64,000 bases of DNA, taken from the NCBI GenBank assembly GCA_938036835.1, contig CALHWB010000041.1:29607-93606 (forward strand). Direction: 5' to 3'. Position numbers and translations under genes: made by a program. The notes below the pieces were generated by a model. The model was not told the DNA's origin. It worked only from the letters and a program-made list of their open reading frames with translations, and did not search any database. Of the stretch, positions 51,988 through 61,142 are shown in pieces. Positions within the stretch are counted from its first letter, which is position 1. Every line of letters begins with the position of its first letter. This stretch comes from an uncultured Propionibacterium sp. GTDB taxonomy: Bacteria > Actinomycetota > Actinomycetes > Propionibacteriales > Propionibacteriaceae.

Positions 51988-53070
51988 ATGGTGGATGCCG
52001 CGCTGGGCCGGGCCCGGCTGGTCGCCCAGCGGTTGGTGGGGGGCCGGTTCGCGCGTCCGGTCGACGCGGCGGCCGCGTTCGGCGCTCATCAGGGCCAGGA
52101 TCTGCCGGGTGTCTTGGCGTCGCTGGCATTGCGCACCGCAGGCGGATCGATCGACACGGTGCTGATGGCTTTCGCCAACGCCGAGATCGTGCGTGGCTAT
52201 CCGATGCGGGGCACGGTGTTCGCGGTGGCCGCAGCGGACCTGCGATGGCTGACCGAACTGTGCGCCGGCAGCGAACTGCGGCAATCCGACCGGATCTGGG
52301 CCGCCCGCGGCATGGGCGCCCGGCACCCGGATGCGTCGGCGGCCATCGCCGTGGAACTGCTGGCCCAGGGGCCGGTCTCACGGGCCGAGCTGGGTGCGCG
52401 CTGGGCGGAGGCCGGCCTGGTGACGGCGCCGGGGGCCGTGTATCACATGCTCACCCGGCATATCTCGACCGGGCTGTTGTGCTACGGCCCGGTGCAGGCC
52501 GGCGACCAGCAGGTGGTGTTGTGCGATGACTGGCTGCCCACCGATTCCGGCATCGAGGGACGGTTCAACGGCGATCGGGATGCGGCGGTCGCCGAACTGC
52601 TGCGCCGCTACCTGACTTCGCGGGGGCCGGCCACCTTGCGGGATTTCGCCTGGTGGAGCAAGCTGCCTCTCGGGCTCATCAGACGAGTCTTTCCGCTGGT
52701 CAAGGCCGATCTCGAGCAGGTGGCCGGGGACGAGCCCAGCTACCGGCGGATCGGCCTGGCCGACGAGATCCGTCAGGCTGGCCGGCAGGCCTCGCGTCCC
52801 CTGCTGCTGCCGGGCTTCGACGAGTTCGTTCTTGGCTACCGGGATCGGCTGTTCGCGCTCGCCGCGGCCTATCATCCGAGGCTGGTGCCGGGCAACAACG
52901 GTGTTTTCCGCCGCGGTGCGATCGCGGGTGGCCGTGTGGTCGGCCTGTGGAGACGCGGCGGTGCCCCCGGCCGGCGGCGTTTCGAACTGGACGAGTTCGC
53001 GCCGCTTTCGCCGCGGGCGCGCACCAGCCTCGGCAGGCGGTTCGTGGAGTTCCCGTTCCTGGCCGAGTAG
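51988..53070 (+). CDS. Winged-helix DNA-binding domain protein (HTH_42/AlkX-like)
   Basis: 360 residues from ATG 51988 after GGGGGAG. It fits the family of proteins with repeated winged helices related to YcaQ/AlkZ DNA glycosylases: DTVLMAFANAEIVRGYPMRG, then RGPATLRDFAWWSKLPLG, then LLLPGFDEFVLGYRDR. The catalytic QxQ/QxD motif of AlkZ glycosylases is not evident, so DNA binding is supported more than repair activity. Confidence 0.82.
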   Translation: MVDAALGRARLVAQRLVGGRFARPVDAAAAFGAHQGQDLPGVLASLALRTAGGSIDTVLMAFANAEIVRGYPMRGTVFAVAAADLRWLTELCAGSELRQSDRIWAARGMGARHPDASAAIAVELLAQGPVSRAELGARWAEAGLVTAPGAVYHMLTRHISTGLLCYGPVQAGDQQVVLCDDWLPTDSGIEGRFNGDRDAAVAELLRRYLTSRGPATLRDFAWWSKLPLGLIRRVFPLVKADLEQVAGDEPSYRRIGLADEIRQAGRQASRPLLLPGFDEFVLGYRDRLFALAAAYHPRLVPGNNGVFRRGAIAGGRVVGLWRRGGAPGRRRFELDEFAPLSPRARTSLGRRFVEFPFLAE

Positions 53071-53162
53071 CCCCGGACGATCGGACGTACCCGCGCTGGC
53101 TTCCCGGCGCGGGTGCCGGCCAGGGGTCGTCTTGACTGGGCGATGTGTTGCCGGGTGGAACC

Positions 53163-53666
53163 CTATCTATCGGTGACCGGATCCGGCCGATGGCGTGCTA
53201 GGGATAGCTGATGGCTTGTCCACGTCGTTCCGTCGACGGTGGCCGTGCCGCGGGCTCCGGTGTCGCAGAACCCGAGCGAGGCATACAACCGCCGCGCGGG
53301 CGTGTTGTGTTCAAACACCCCCAGGGTGATCTCGTAGATGCCGGGTTGAGCGCAGACCCGGGCCAGGAGCGCCGTGACCGTCGCTCGCCCGAGGCCGCGG
53401 CCGCGGCGCCGGGGGTCGACCAGGATGCGCCCAATGCGTATCCGGCCTGGGCCCGCAGAGCGGTATGCGGCGGTGGACACCAGATCGGTGGCATGCCAGA
53501 AGGTGAGCACCGTCCACCCGTCTGCGGTGGTGGACAGCAGATCCGCCCCGGTCAGCGGCCAGGTCAGCGCGGTGCCGGCGAACAGGGTCGTCTCGGTTTG
53601 ACTGGGCAGCCAGCCCGCAATCTGGTTGGTGGCTTCGAGATCTGCCGGGCGTATCGAAAGCTCCAT
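53163..53666 (-). CDS. GNAT-family N-acetyltransferase
   Basis: 167 residues. The acetyl-CoA loop is VDPRRRGRGLGRATVTALL (R-x-x-G-x-G/A) and the C-terminal ITLGVFEHNTPARRLYASLGF is the classical GNAT ending. The substrate is unknown. Upstream a possible CAGGAT element lies six bases before the ATG. Confidence 0.9.
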   Translation of the reverse strand: MELSIRPADLEATNQIAGWLPSQTETTLFAGTALTWPLTGADLLSTTADGWTVLTFWHATDLVSTAAYRSAGPGRIRIGRILVDPRRRGRGLGRATVTALLARVCAQPGIYEITLGVFEHNTPARRLYASLGFCDTGARGTATVDGTTWTSHQLSLARHRPDPVTDR

Positions 53667-54369
53667 GGTCCAATCCTGTCAGCCGGACCGGGGAGCCCGT
53701 TTCCCCTTCCCGGCGGTGGCCCGCCGCCGGCCGTGCCGGATGTGCGTGAGCAGGTGTCCGCGGCGGTCATCCGGCCCGGGCGGTGAGCGCGACCCACCGG
53801 CATTCGACTCCGCGTGCGGGGGCTGCCTGTCGAGACGGTCCAGACCCTTTCTCACAGTCACCGAGATGGACGCGCCGGTGGCCGACTACGCGGCCGGTGC
53901 GGTCATGAACCAGCCAGAGGCCAGCGGCGGTTACTGCACGATGGGTACTGGCGGCGAAACGCCAGTCCATGGTCTGCCGGGCAGCCTTGGCCATCGGATT
54001 CCACCGCTGCCACGTCGAATGTTACTCATCCATTACCCCAGCCACCGAACGCCTCACCTGTTAGATCACATAGAACGAGACATCAGCGGCCCGCAACAGC
54101 ACCGGCGCCTAAATGCTCAGGATACTTCGTGCCCACCCGGTGGGGCACCCCTACTGGGCAGTCACACCCGATGGGCGCGCAACCACGCAGGGAAACCACC
54201 ATGACCGCCAGCCGCAGGTTGCAGTCCATCCCGGCGCAACCTCTCGCAATCTGGAACCCGACTCGTGGTCATGGGACACCATGAAACCTGGGATGCGTGT
54301 CTGCGTGGATGCTCATAGACGACATCTCGAAAACAGGACAGTTTGAAGTCGGCTTGTTTCTCTACCCTT
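53667..54369. other. Gene-free boundary region before the helicase island
   Basis: About 700 bases without a supportable gene. Base composition falls gradually from GC-rich native sequence to the lower-GC helicase side. No tRNA, direct repeat or insertion-sequence end was recognised. It is probably the junction of the acquired region. Confidence 0.4.
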
Positions 54370-57084
54370 TCATGACGTGTGTTGGGTCTCTGCTACCGGC
54401 TTGAGCTTGCATCGGCTCGACAGTAGGTGCACGTCTTTACGGGTTTCGCTGCGCCGAAGATTCTTGAGCACGGCCTGCTGGGTTTCGGGTGTCCAGAAGA
54501 TCTTGAGACTCTGCCGGGCTCGGGTGACGGCCGTATAGAAAATACTATGGGTGATATCGTCCTCGTTGGCATCGGTGATCACGATCTTGACCGAATCATA
54601 CTCTAGGCCCTGGGCCTTGTGAATTGAGACAGCATATGCGACTTGGAATGGGACGGTGGTGTTGACCGAGTCGTCGTCCTCGTCGCTGATGTCGTAATCG
54701 TAAACGGTGAAACGGACGGTCGAGCCCTCCACGTATTCGAGTTTGCTGCCGACGGTGTCGGATTTACTGAGCGAACGATCCAGTTCAACGTCGAACTGAA
54801 TATGGCCCGGCTTTGTTGAGATGTCAACGATCTTGCCCTTGAGATTATTATAGATGACTGGCCGGAAGCGATCCGACTCGTTGAACAGCACCGGGTCACC
54901 GATCTTGTAAGTGGAGACTCGCCAGGGGACTGGCGGGTTTGGGTTGTTGCTCTGGAGGAAGCGGTTGATGTTGTTGATCCCATACAGGCCGTCGTAGTTC
55001 AGGCACAGGATGATCTCATCGTCACACTGGGTTTTGAAGAGCGATTTGTCGAGGACTGTCGAGTAGCCGTTGCGGGCGATGACCTCGGCGATGTCGTCTT
55101 CGATGTTGCGCACCTTGTCCCAGAAGCTCAGGAGCGAGGTGTTCTTGGTTCGGTAGGGCGTCGTCAGTTCGAAGACCGCGGTGCTTGGGACGAACGAGCG
55201 GATGATGCTGAACCAGTTGCCGAACTTGATAGACTCGATCTGATAGACGTCGCCAACGAGTACCAGCAGTTTGAAGGACGTATTGTCTAGCACCTTGAAC
55301 AGGTCGGCGTTGCTGACGGTGCTGCATTCGTCGACGACTAGCAGGTCGTACTCGCGGTCCAGCCCAGTTTGGTGAATCTGGCTGGCGATGGTCCGGAAGG
55401 TCGAGTTTTGGGCCGTCACCTTGCGCTCTAGGTTCGCCTTCGCCGGATTGGTCTGCGCCAGGAACAGTTTCGTTTTGTCATTGAAGTACCGGGCGATGTG
55501 ATCGACCATCGTGGACTTGCCTGTACCGGCAGCGCCGTAGATCAGGGCCACCCTCGACTGGCTGAACAAGCGTTTAAGGGCATTCTTCTTGGTATCGTCG
55601 TCGATGCCACGAGATGCCTCACCTAGCCATCGCTCGACGGAGGCCGTGTAGCCATCGACGCCGCCGGATGCTTGTTCTTGAAACTTCTTCAGGATAGCGA
55701 CGGTGTTATTCTCGTAGCCCCGGATGAACACGTGCCCCCTGTCCTGCATCAATTGGCGATCAAAATGCCCGTGGTAGAGCTTGTTGTTGTAACTCTCAAT
55801 GAGTTGATCGACATCGCCGAACGCTTTGAGGTCGGCGACAGGCGTGTAGAGCACCCCGTGAGTCTCGACGTTGGTCTGTACTCGACGCGCCAGTAACTCG
55901 TGTTCGCGACCGGTAAAATCGAGGCTCTCCACCAGGTCCCAATATCGAGCGTTGTGACCCTTCGGCGAACTGCAGAACGGCATGGTGTCGAACGGGATGC
56001 AGCCGTATTCCAGATTAAGGCCGGACAGGGGTCTGCATTTCTCATAGCTGTACTGGGACTTCAGCACCTCGTTGCGCATCTGGAGCATCAGATAGCGGAG
56101 CATGTTGGAGCCGGGGCCACCGGAGCGGATAATCCGTCGCGCCTCGTCCAGCACGGGGAAGATCTGCGGCTTGGATGTGGTCGCCGTGCCAGTGTCTCGG
56201 ATCGCTGCGTACCGATCGTCTGGCATGTCCATGAGGTCGAGGAGGTTACCTGCATTTCTCGTCAGCTCATTCATAAGAAAGCTATACTCTGGCCAGAGAG
56301 TGGTGGTCTTGAAGGAGATACCCATGAGGCGGGCGAAGTTGTCGATCTCACACGGGCGGATCGAGACTTCCCAATCGCTGATAATCATGATCGGCATCCT
56401 CTGGTCGAGGACGTGGATCTCATCACGATGGAGGGTCAGCTTGGCCGGGTACTTGTCGGTCATGTCGATGTCGGTGAAGGCGATGATCCGATCGAACTTG
56501 CTGACCTTGTTAATCGCTCGATAGATGGTCACCTCGTAGTAGATGCGTCCTTCGACGAAGAATGGGCGAGTCTTGTGGATGTAGTAGCGGGCTTTCGCTC
56601 CGCCATCCGGCTGTGTCGGGCGCAGCAGCCGGATCCGCGCGGCGATCTTCTCGTGGTACTCCCGCAGCGACGGGTCAAGGTCGACCGGGAACGACTCTAG
56701 ATTGCCTAAGATGTCCATCCCGCAGGCGTCTTTGAGTAGGGATCGGATGCGCAGCAGGTACTCGTAGTACTTGAGCATCAGTCGTTCGGAAGTGTCGCCG
56801 TCCAGTGTGTAATGAGAAGCGCTTGCCTCAAGGAGCCTGTGAAACTTACTCAGGAAGCTGTATTGCCCCCTGCTTCGGATGAAGGCCAGTCCCCGCCCGA
56901 TTTGCGGATAATCGTATTCGGCATCCGATGTGCCAACCTGAAGGCGCACGGCGACGCTCTCGACCAAGTTCCGGAGCTGAGCCATGATGTTCTGGGATAG
57001 AAGATCACGTTGGTTTCCCAGCTTGGCAATGTTTCGACAGATCGTCTCGTCAACGTGTTGGATATGCTCATCAATCGAGATCAT
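54370..57084 (-). CDS. SF1-type helicase/ATPase with large unknown N-terminal region
   Basis: 904 residues from ATG 57084 (GAGG upstream). The N-terminal half (about 1-500) is an unrecognised domain. From about 515 the helicase motifs follow: Walker A GAAGTGKST, DEAx-type VVDECST (about 583), motif III GDVYQI, the UvrD-C-like region AVSIHKAQG and motif VI YTAVTRAR (about 850). The order fits RecD2-like SF1 helicases. It is alone on a lower-GC island, as many single-gene phage defence helicases are. Function is inferred. Confidence 0.75.
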   Translation of the reverse strand: MISIDEHIQHVDETICRNIAKLGNQRDLLSQNIMAQLRNLVESVAVRLQVGTSDAEYDYPQIGRGLAFIRSRGQYSFLSKFHRLLEASASHYTLDGDTSERLMLKYYEYLLRIRSLLKDACGMDILGNLESFPVDLDPSLREYHEKIAARIRLLRPTQPDGGAKARYYIHKTRPFFVEGRIYYEVTIYRAINKVSKFDRIIAFTDIDMTDKYPAKLTLHRDEIHVLDQRMPIMIISDWEVSIRPCEIDNFARLMGISFKTTTLWPEYSFLMNELTRNAGNLLDLMDMPDDRYAAIRDTGTATTSKPQIFPVLDEARRIIRSGGPGSNMLRYLMLQMRNEVLKSQYSYEKCRPLSGLNLEYGCIPFDTMPFCSSPKGHNARYWDLVESLDFTGREHELLARRVQTNVETHGVLYTPVADLKAFGDVDQLIESYNNKLYHGHFDRQLMQDRGHVFIRGYENNTVAILKKFQEQASGGVDGYTASVERWLGEASRGIDDDTKKNALKRLFSQSRVALIYGAAGTGKSTMVDHIARYFNDKTKLFLAQTNPAKANLERKVTAQNSTFRTIASQIHQTGLDREYDLLVVDECSTVSNADLFKVLDNTSFKLLVLVGDVYQIESIKFGNWFSIIRSFVPSTAVFELTTPYRTKNTSLLSFWDKVRNIEDDIAEVIARNGYSTVLDKSLFKTQCDDEIILCLNYDGLYGINNINRFLQSNNPNPPVPWRVSTYKIGDPVLFNESDRFRPVIYNNLKGKIVDISTKPGHIQFDVELDRSLSKSDTVGSKLEYVEGSTVRFTVYDYDISDEDDDSVNTTVPFQVAYAVSIHKAQGLEYDSVKIVITDANEDDITHSIFYTAVTRARQSLKIFWTPETQQAVLKNLRRSETRKDVHLLSSRCKLKPVAETQHTS

Positions 57085-57406
57085 CCGTCCTCGTTTCCCC
57101 CTAACGCATACCAATTGCTTTTATCTCGTTCAGCATAGCATTGTTCTAATCCGTCTGCCGGTCGGTACGCGCCGGGTGGGGAGCATACTGTTAACTGTAA
57201 GGAAAGATATATAGACACAAGGAGGATAACGCCATGATAGAGTAATAATAAAATCACAGCGCTACACTCCCGCCTTTAAAGATGATACACCATGATAGGA
57301 AGACTTGAAAACAAGTAGGAAATCTAACAGTGGAAAAATGCTCTAAAAATGGTATAATATTAGCAAACCTTTAGAGAGGTAAATAAGAATTTTGCGAGGA
57401 AGGCAA
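57085..57406. other. AT-rich intergenic segment with consensus-like promoter
   Basis: About 320 bases of strongly AT-rich DNA, foreign to this genome. TATAAT at 57353-57358 and GAGGAAGG at about 57396 before ATG 57407 look like intact low-GC expression signals of the decayed acetyltransferase gene. No other gene is visible. Confidence 0.5.
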
Positions 57407-57972
57407 ATGACAGAACTTGAAAGATTAAAAGCAGATCTTGAATATTGTTATGACGGCCCTGAAGTTGCGGCATTGAAAGAAAATGCAATTATTCAGTGTA
57501 AAGAATATAATGCGATTGATGATACTGATCATGATGCGCAGTATTAATATCTTAAGACTATGTTGGGAAAAGTTAGAGAAAGAGCATAGATCGCTAAAGT
57601 ATTCAACTGTGATAATGGAAAAATATATTTATCGGGAATAATTTTACTGGGAACTATGATCTTACTATTCTTGATATTCTAGAGGTGTATGTTGGAGATA
57701 ATGTCATGATTGGACCTAATGCACTTATAACCACTGTAGGACATCCTTTGACGCCAATGGGAAGACGAAATCACATCGGAATTGCAAAGTCAGTCCACAT
57801 CGGTAACGATGTATGGATTGGTGGTAATGTTACAATTTTGCCGGGTATAACGATTGGCAATAATGTTATAGTTGCAGCCGGAGCAGTTGTAACAAAAGAT
57901 GTACCCGATAATTGCTTGGTCGGCGGAATTCCTGCGAAAGAGATTAAAACTATTCCAAATGATGTACTCTAA
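57407..57972 (+). pseudogene. Decayed sugar O-acetyltransferase (Maa/LacA type) of low-GC origin
   Basis: The ATG at 57407 opens the maltose-acetyltransferase N-terminal domain (MTELERLKADLEYCYDGPEV), but stops occur in frame at 57545 (TAA) and 57587 (TAG), and a one-base loss near 57630 shifts the frame. The left-handed beta-helix then continues to 57972 with DNVMIGPNALITTVGHPL, HIGNDVWIGGNVTILPG and VVTKDVPDNCLVGGIPAK. Codon use is that of Firmicutes. The enzyme cannot be made intact. Confidence 0.85.
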
Positions 57973-58081
57973 GCTTAGATTTACAGACGTAGAACCAGGG
58001 AAGTGAGCTGGCCTAGCACGTCCAGTTACGCATCGATACCGGGCCGGATAATAACTACTTGATCCTCACTCGCCTTGGCAG

Positions 58082-58156
58082 TGCAGCACGAATGAGAACA
58101 CCAATGGCCTGCTACGCCGGTACTTCTCAAAGGGCGCCAACCTGTGCCACTACGAT
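58082..58156 (+). mobile_element. IS30-family transposase remnant
   Basis: The frame around 58091 reads NENTNGLLRRYFSKGANLCHY, a form of the conserved IS30 C-terminal NENTNGLLRQYFPKGT block. No upstream DDE domain or terminal repeats were found, so this is only a fragment left in the island. Confidence 0.7.
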
Positions 58157-58302
58157 GAAACGGAGCCCGACCCCGCCACCCATATACTATATTATAGCGA
58201 CATTACACTCGCCGGGCCGGGGAAGGCCTACCACGCTAGCCACACCCAGCCCACCGGAAGGCTGGGGCTGTCGAATCCCCAAAACGCCGGGACGGTTTAG
58301 GT

Positions 58303-59037
58303 CTACCGCTCTGCCGAACCGCGAGGCCATCCAAGAGGTTTATGAAGGTCTTGAAAATCAGTTAACTGGTTTTCGATTACAGTCTTTTCAGGAGACGGCT
58401 TCGAGAATTGCTCGATAGGCAACTGAGTCTTGTTTACACCGGCCGTATCTTCACCAATCACAGCGGCTAGCCTGTCGATTTGTTGGTTATCGGCAACGGC
58501 GGGGAACATCCACTTAATGTCGTTTCGTTCCGTAATCACACTGGCGGTCGAGCGAACATCCTCATACTGGATCGCACGGGGGCACACATGCCTCGCCTCG
58601 TCCAGTGGGATAATCACGTCGAGCTGGCCCTGGCGGAGCAGCTTCCTGGGTTTCGCCGTAACGATCCGGCGATCGGTGACCGCTACGAAGGTGCTGGAGG
58701 CGAGTCTTTCGACTATGGCCGCAGCTCTTCCCAGCGTGAGCGCATCCCAGGTTGCGTCGATTCGCTTGGCGAGAATCGGTGGCACCACGCCCATGAGGTT
58801 GTGCTCGCCAGCCTCATATGGGAAGGCAATGGCGCGAACTTGCTCTTCGTCCGCCAGGAACCACCAAAGCACGCGCAGGTAGGGGCCGAGGCCTTCCGGA
58901 GCGCATACCGTATCCGGTACGTCAGGTATTCCGGCTGGGGAATGGAGCATGCTAGCCAAAGACTCGATGGTGTCGAGAAGCCGATCGCATATCGGCCGGG
59001 AGAACTTCGTATCTCGGCGTTTCCCCGTCGGTGGCAT
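58303..59037 (-). CDS. Unknown protein with a PH-like central region
   Basis: 244 residues from ATG 59037. The central part STFVAVTDRRIVTAKPRKLL resembles bacterial PH-domain strands. A second frame upstream on the same strand begins at ATG 59162 with MELFQESEIEESFEEIGQLT, so the real N terminus may be in another frame and the gene frameshifted. A 13-bp tandem repeat lies at the junction (59031-59056). Function unknown. Confidence 0.5.
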   Translation of the reverse strand: MPPTGKRRDTKFSRPICDRLLDTIESLASMLHSPAGIPDVPDTVCAPEGLGPYLRVLWWFLADEEQVRAIAFPYEAGEHNLMGVVPPILAKRIDATWDALTLGRAAAIVERLASSTFVAVTDRRIVTAKPRKLLRQGQLDVIIPLDEARHVCPRAIQYEDVRSTASVITERNDIKWMFPAVADNQQIDRLAAVIGEDTAGVNKTQLPIEQFSKPSPEKTVIENQLTDFQDLHKPLGWPRGSAER

Positions 59038-59441
59038 TGTCGAGTGGCATTGTCGCTCGTCCAGGGGTCGGCGATGATTCGCACCTCGCGAACGAACGAT
59101 TCGGTGAGTTGGCCGATCTCTTCGAAAGATTCCTCGATTTCAGATTCTTGGAACAGCTCCATCGTGTTTGCGAAATTCAGGATAAAACGATTTATGCAGC
59201 GAGTAGCGCCGGATCCATTCCCTATCCGGCACGTTAATTGTCGCTGTTCAGGCCGGGGCTACTTCGCCTGACTCCCCGGTGACGGTTGAGTCCCTGTCCT
59301 GGGTATTCTCTCCAGATATGGACGGTTTGATTCCATGTGCTTCGCTCTTCCGGGCGCAAGACCGATGTCGGCACGCCGGCCCGCTGGCCCACCGTCCAGG
59401 CAGGGAAGCAAGATGTCAGAGGAAGCCGGAGCGGCGATCGG

Positions 59442-61142
59442 ATGAGGCCCGTGGATAGCGCGGTGATGCGCCTGATCCGTATGGAAATCCGCCCCGTACG
59501 GGGCGTCCTAGCCGCTGCCCTGGGAGTGTTGAGTGTCAGTGTCCTTGCCACGCTGGCGGGCCCGCTGATCGTCCAGCACTTCGTGGATAGCGCCACTCGC
59601 GGTGCCGCGGCCTCGGTGCTGCTGGCCATCGCGCTCACGTACCTGGCCGTCGCCGTGATCGGCGGGGCCACGCGCATCGGCGCTGGGTACCTGGCGGTAC
59701 GCGGTTCCTGGCAGATCGCGGACAGCCTGCGGGCCCGGCTGCTGCGACGGGCCGCGGTCGAGCGCCCGGTGCTGGAGGTGGAGAGCCGCCCGGTGGGCGA
59801 CGTGCTGGAGCGGGTCGAGGGCAACTGCGACATCGTCGGCAAGTCCATCGCCGAATCGGGCTTCCAGATGATCGGCAACCTCGCCATCACCATCGGCACG
59901 CTCAGCGCCATGATCGTCGTGATCCCGGCCGCGGGCGCCGGCATCGCCGTCCTCATCGTTGTCGTGTGCCTGCTACTCACCTGGCTCGCCAGGCGGGCTG
60001 TTGCCCGCTGGGAATTGGCCCGCAACCAGCAGGCTGAACTCTTCGGGTTCGTCGGTGATTCGCTCGCCGCGCGCGACGATCTAGTACCGCTGGGACGGGC
60101 CAGCTGGGCCACCGCCACCGTTGAGCACGAGCTGACGCGGCTGCTACGAACAGAGGGCCGGGCCTATATCAGCGGCCGAGCGTTCTGGCCACTGACGCAA
60201 CTGTTCTTCGCCCTCGCGTTCGGCATCAGTTTTGCTTTCGGTCTGCGGGAACTGGGCCACGAATCCCTTTCCATCGGATCGCTGACCATGATCTATCTCT
60301 ATCTTGATTTGCTACAGACTCCGGTAGAGGACATGTCCTCCCAGTGGGGCGAATTGCAGAAGACCATGGCGGTTCTCGGTGCGACCGCCCGCACGCTGGA
60401 CGAGCCTCTCGCCGACGGAGGACCGGAGCGGCTGCCGCCAGGCGCCTTACCGGACGGACCACTCGACGTGACCTTCGAGCACGTCAGCTTCGGCTACGGC
60501 GACGTCCCGGTGGTTCGCGACGTGTCCTTTACCGTCGAGGCCGGGGGAAGCCTAGGCATCGTCGGGCAGACCGGTGCCGGCAAGAGCACCCTGGTCAATC
60601 TGATGTGCGGGCTCGTCGTCCCGGACAAGGGCCGCGTCCGGATCGGAGGCGCCGACGTAGACCGGATTCACCCGGCCGAGTTCGCGACCCGGCTCACTGT
60701 GCTCAGCCAGCGCGCCCATATGTTCGCCGATTCCGTGCGGGACAACATCACGCTGTTCGACGACTCGGTGCCCGAAGAGCGGATCTGGGAGGTGCTGGAG
60801 CAACTGGGCGCGGACGGCTGGGTTCGCGCGCTACCCGGCGGGCTCGACACGGTGATCGGCTCGGACGGGCGCTTCCTGTCCGAGGGGGAGATGCAAGTCG
60901 TCGCCTGCGCCCGTGCCCTGATCCGCCCCGTCGGCCTGCTCATCGTCGACGAGGGGGTCTCCAAGCTCGACCCGGAAGCGGAGCGCACCTGGTCGGCTCT
61001 GTTGGAGACGGTCATGCGAGAGCGCACGGTCATCATGGTCGAACACCGCCACACTGCCCTGAGCGGTGTCGATCGGGTTATCGCGATGGTAGACGGTCAG
61101 ATCACACACCTCGGCCGTCCCAGTGAAGGAGCTATCGGATGA
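59442..61142 (+). CDS. ABC exporter half-transporter, subunit 1
   Basis: 566 residues from ATG 59442. A six-helix membrane domain (about 20-300) precedes the ATPase. Walker A GQTGAGKST and Walker B LLIVDEGVSKLD with Glu are intact, but the signature is altered to LSEGEMQ. H-loop His is in MVEHRHT. Paired with the next gene it forms one normal and one degenerate ATP site. Exported substrate unknown. Confidence 0.88.
   Translation: MRPVDSAVMRLIRMEIRPVRGVLAAALGVLSVSVLATLAGPLIVQHFVDSATRGAAASVLLAIALTYLAVAVIGGATRIGAGYLAVRGSWQIADSLRARLLRRAAVERPVLEVESRPVGDVLERVEGNCDIVGKSIAESGFQMIGNLAITIGTLSAMIVVIPAAGAGIAVLIVVVCLLLTWLARRAVARWELARNQQAELFGFVGDSLAARDDLVPLGRASWATATVEHELTRLLRTEGRAYISGRAFWPLTQLFFALAFGISFAFGLRELGHESLSIGSLTMIYLYLDLLQTPVEDMSSQWGELQKTMAVLGATARTLDEPLADGGPERLPPGALPDGPLDVTFEHVSFGYGDVPVVRDVSFTVEAGGSLGIVGQTGAGKSTLVNLMCGLVVPDKGRVRIGGADVDRIHPAEFATRLTVLSQRAHMFADSVRDNITLFDDSVPEERIWEVLEQLGADGWVRALPGGLDTVIGSDGRFLSEGEMQVVACARALIRPVGLLIVDEGVSKLDPEAERTWSALLETVMRERTVIMVEHRHTALSGVDRVIAMVDGQITHLGRPSEGAIG

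Noticed and set aside
53767..53994. 75-codon minus-strand frame in the gap before the helicase
   Set aside because: No recognisable motif, ordinary chance length in GC-rich DNA and no clear ribosome site.
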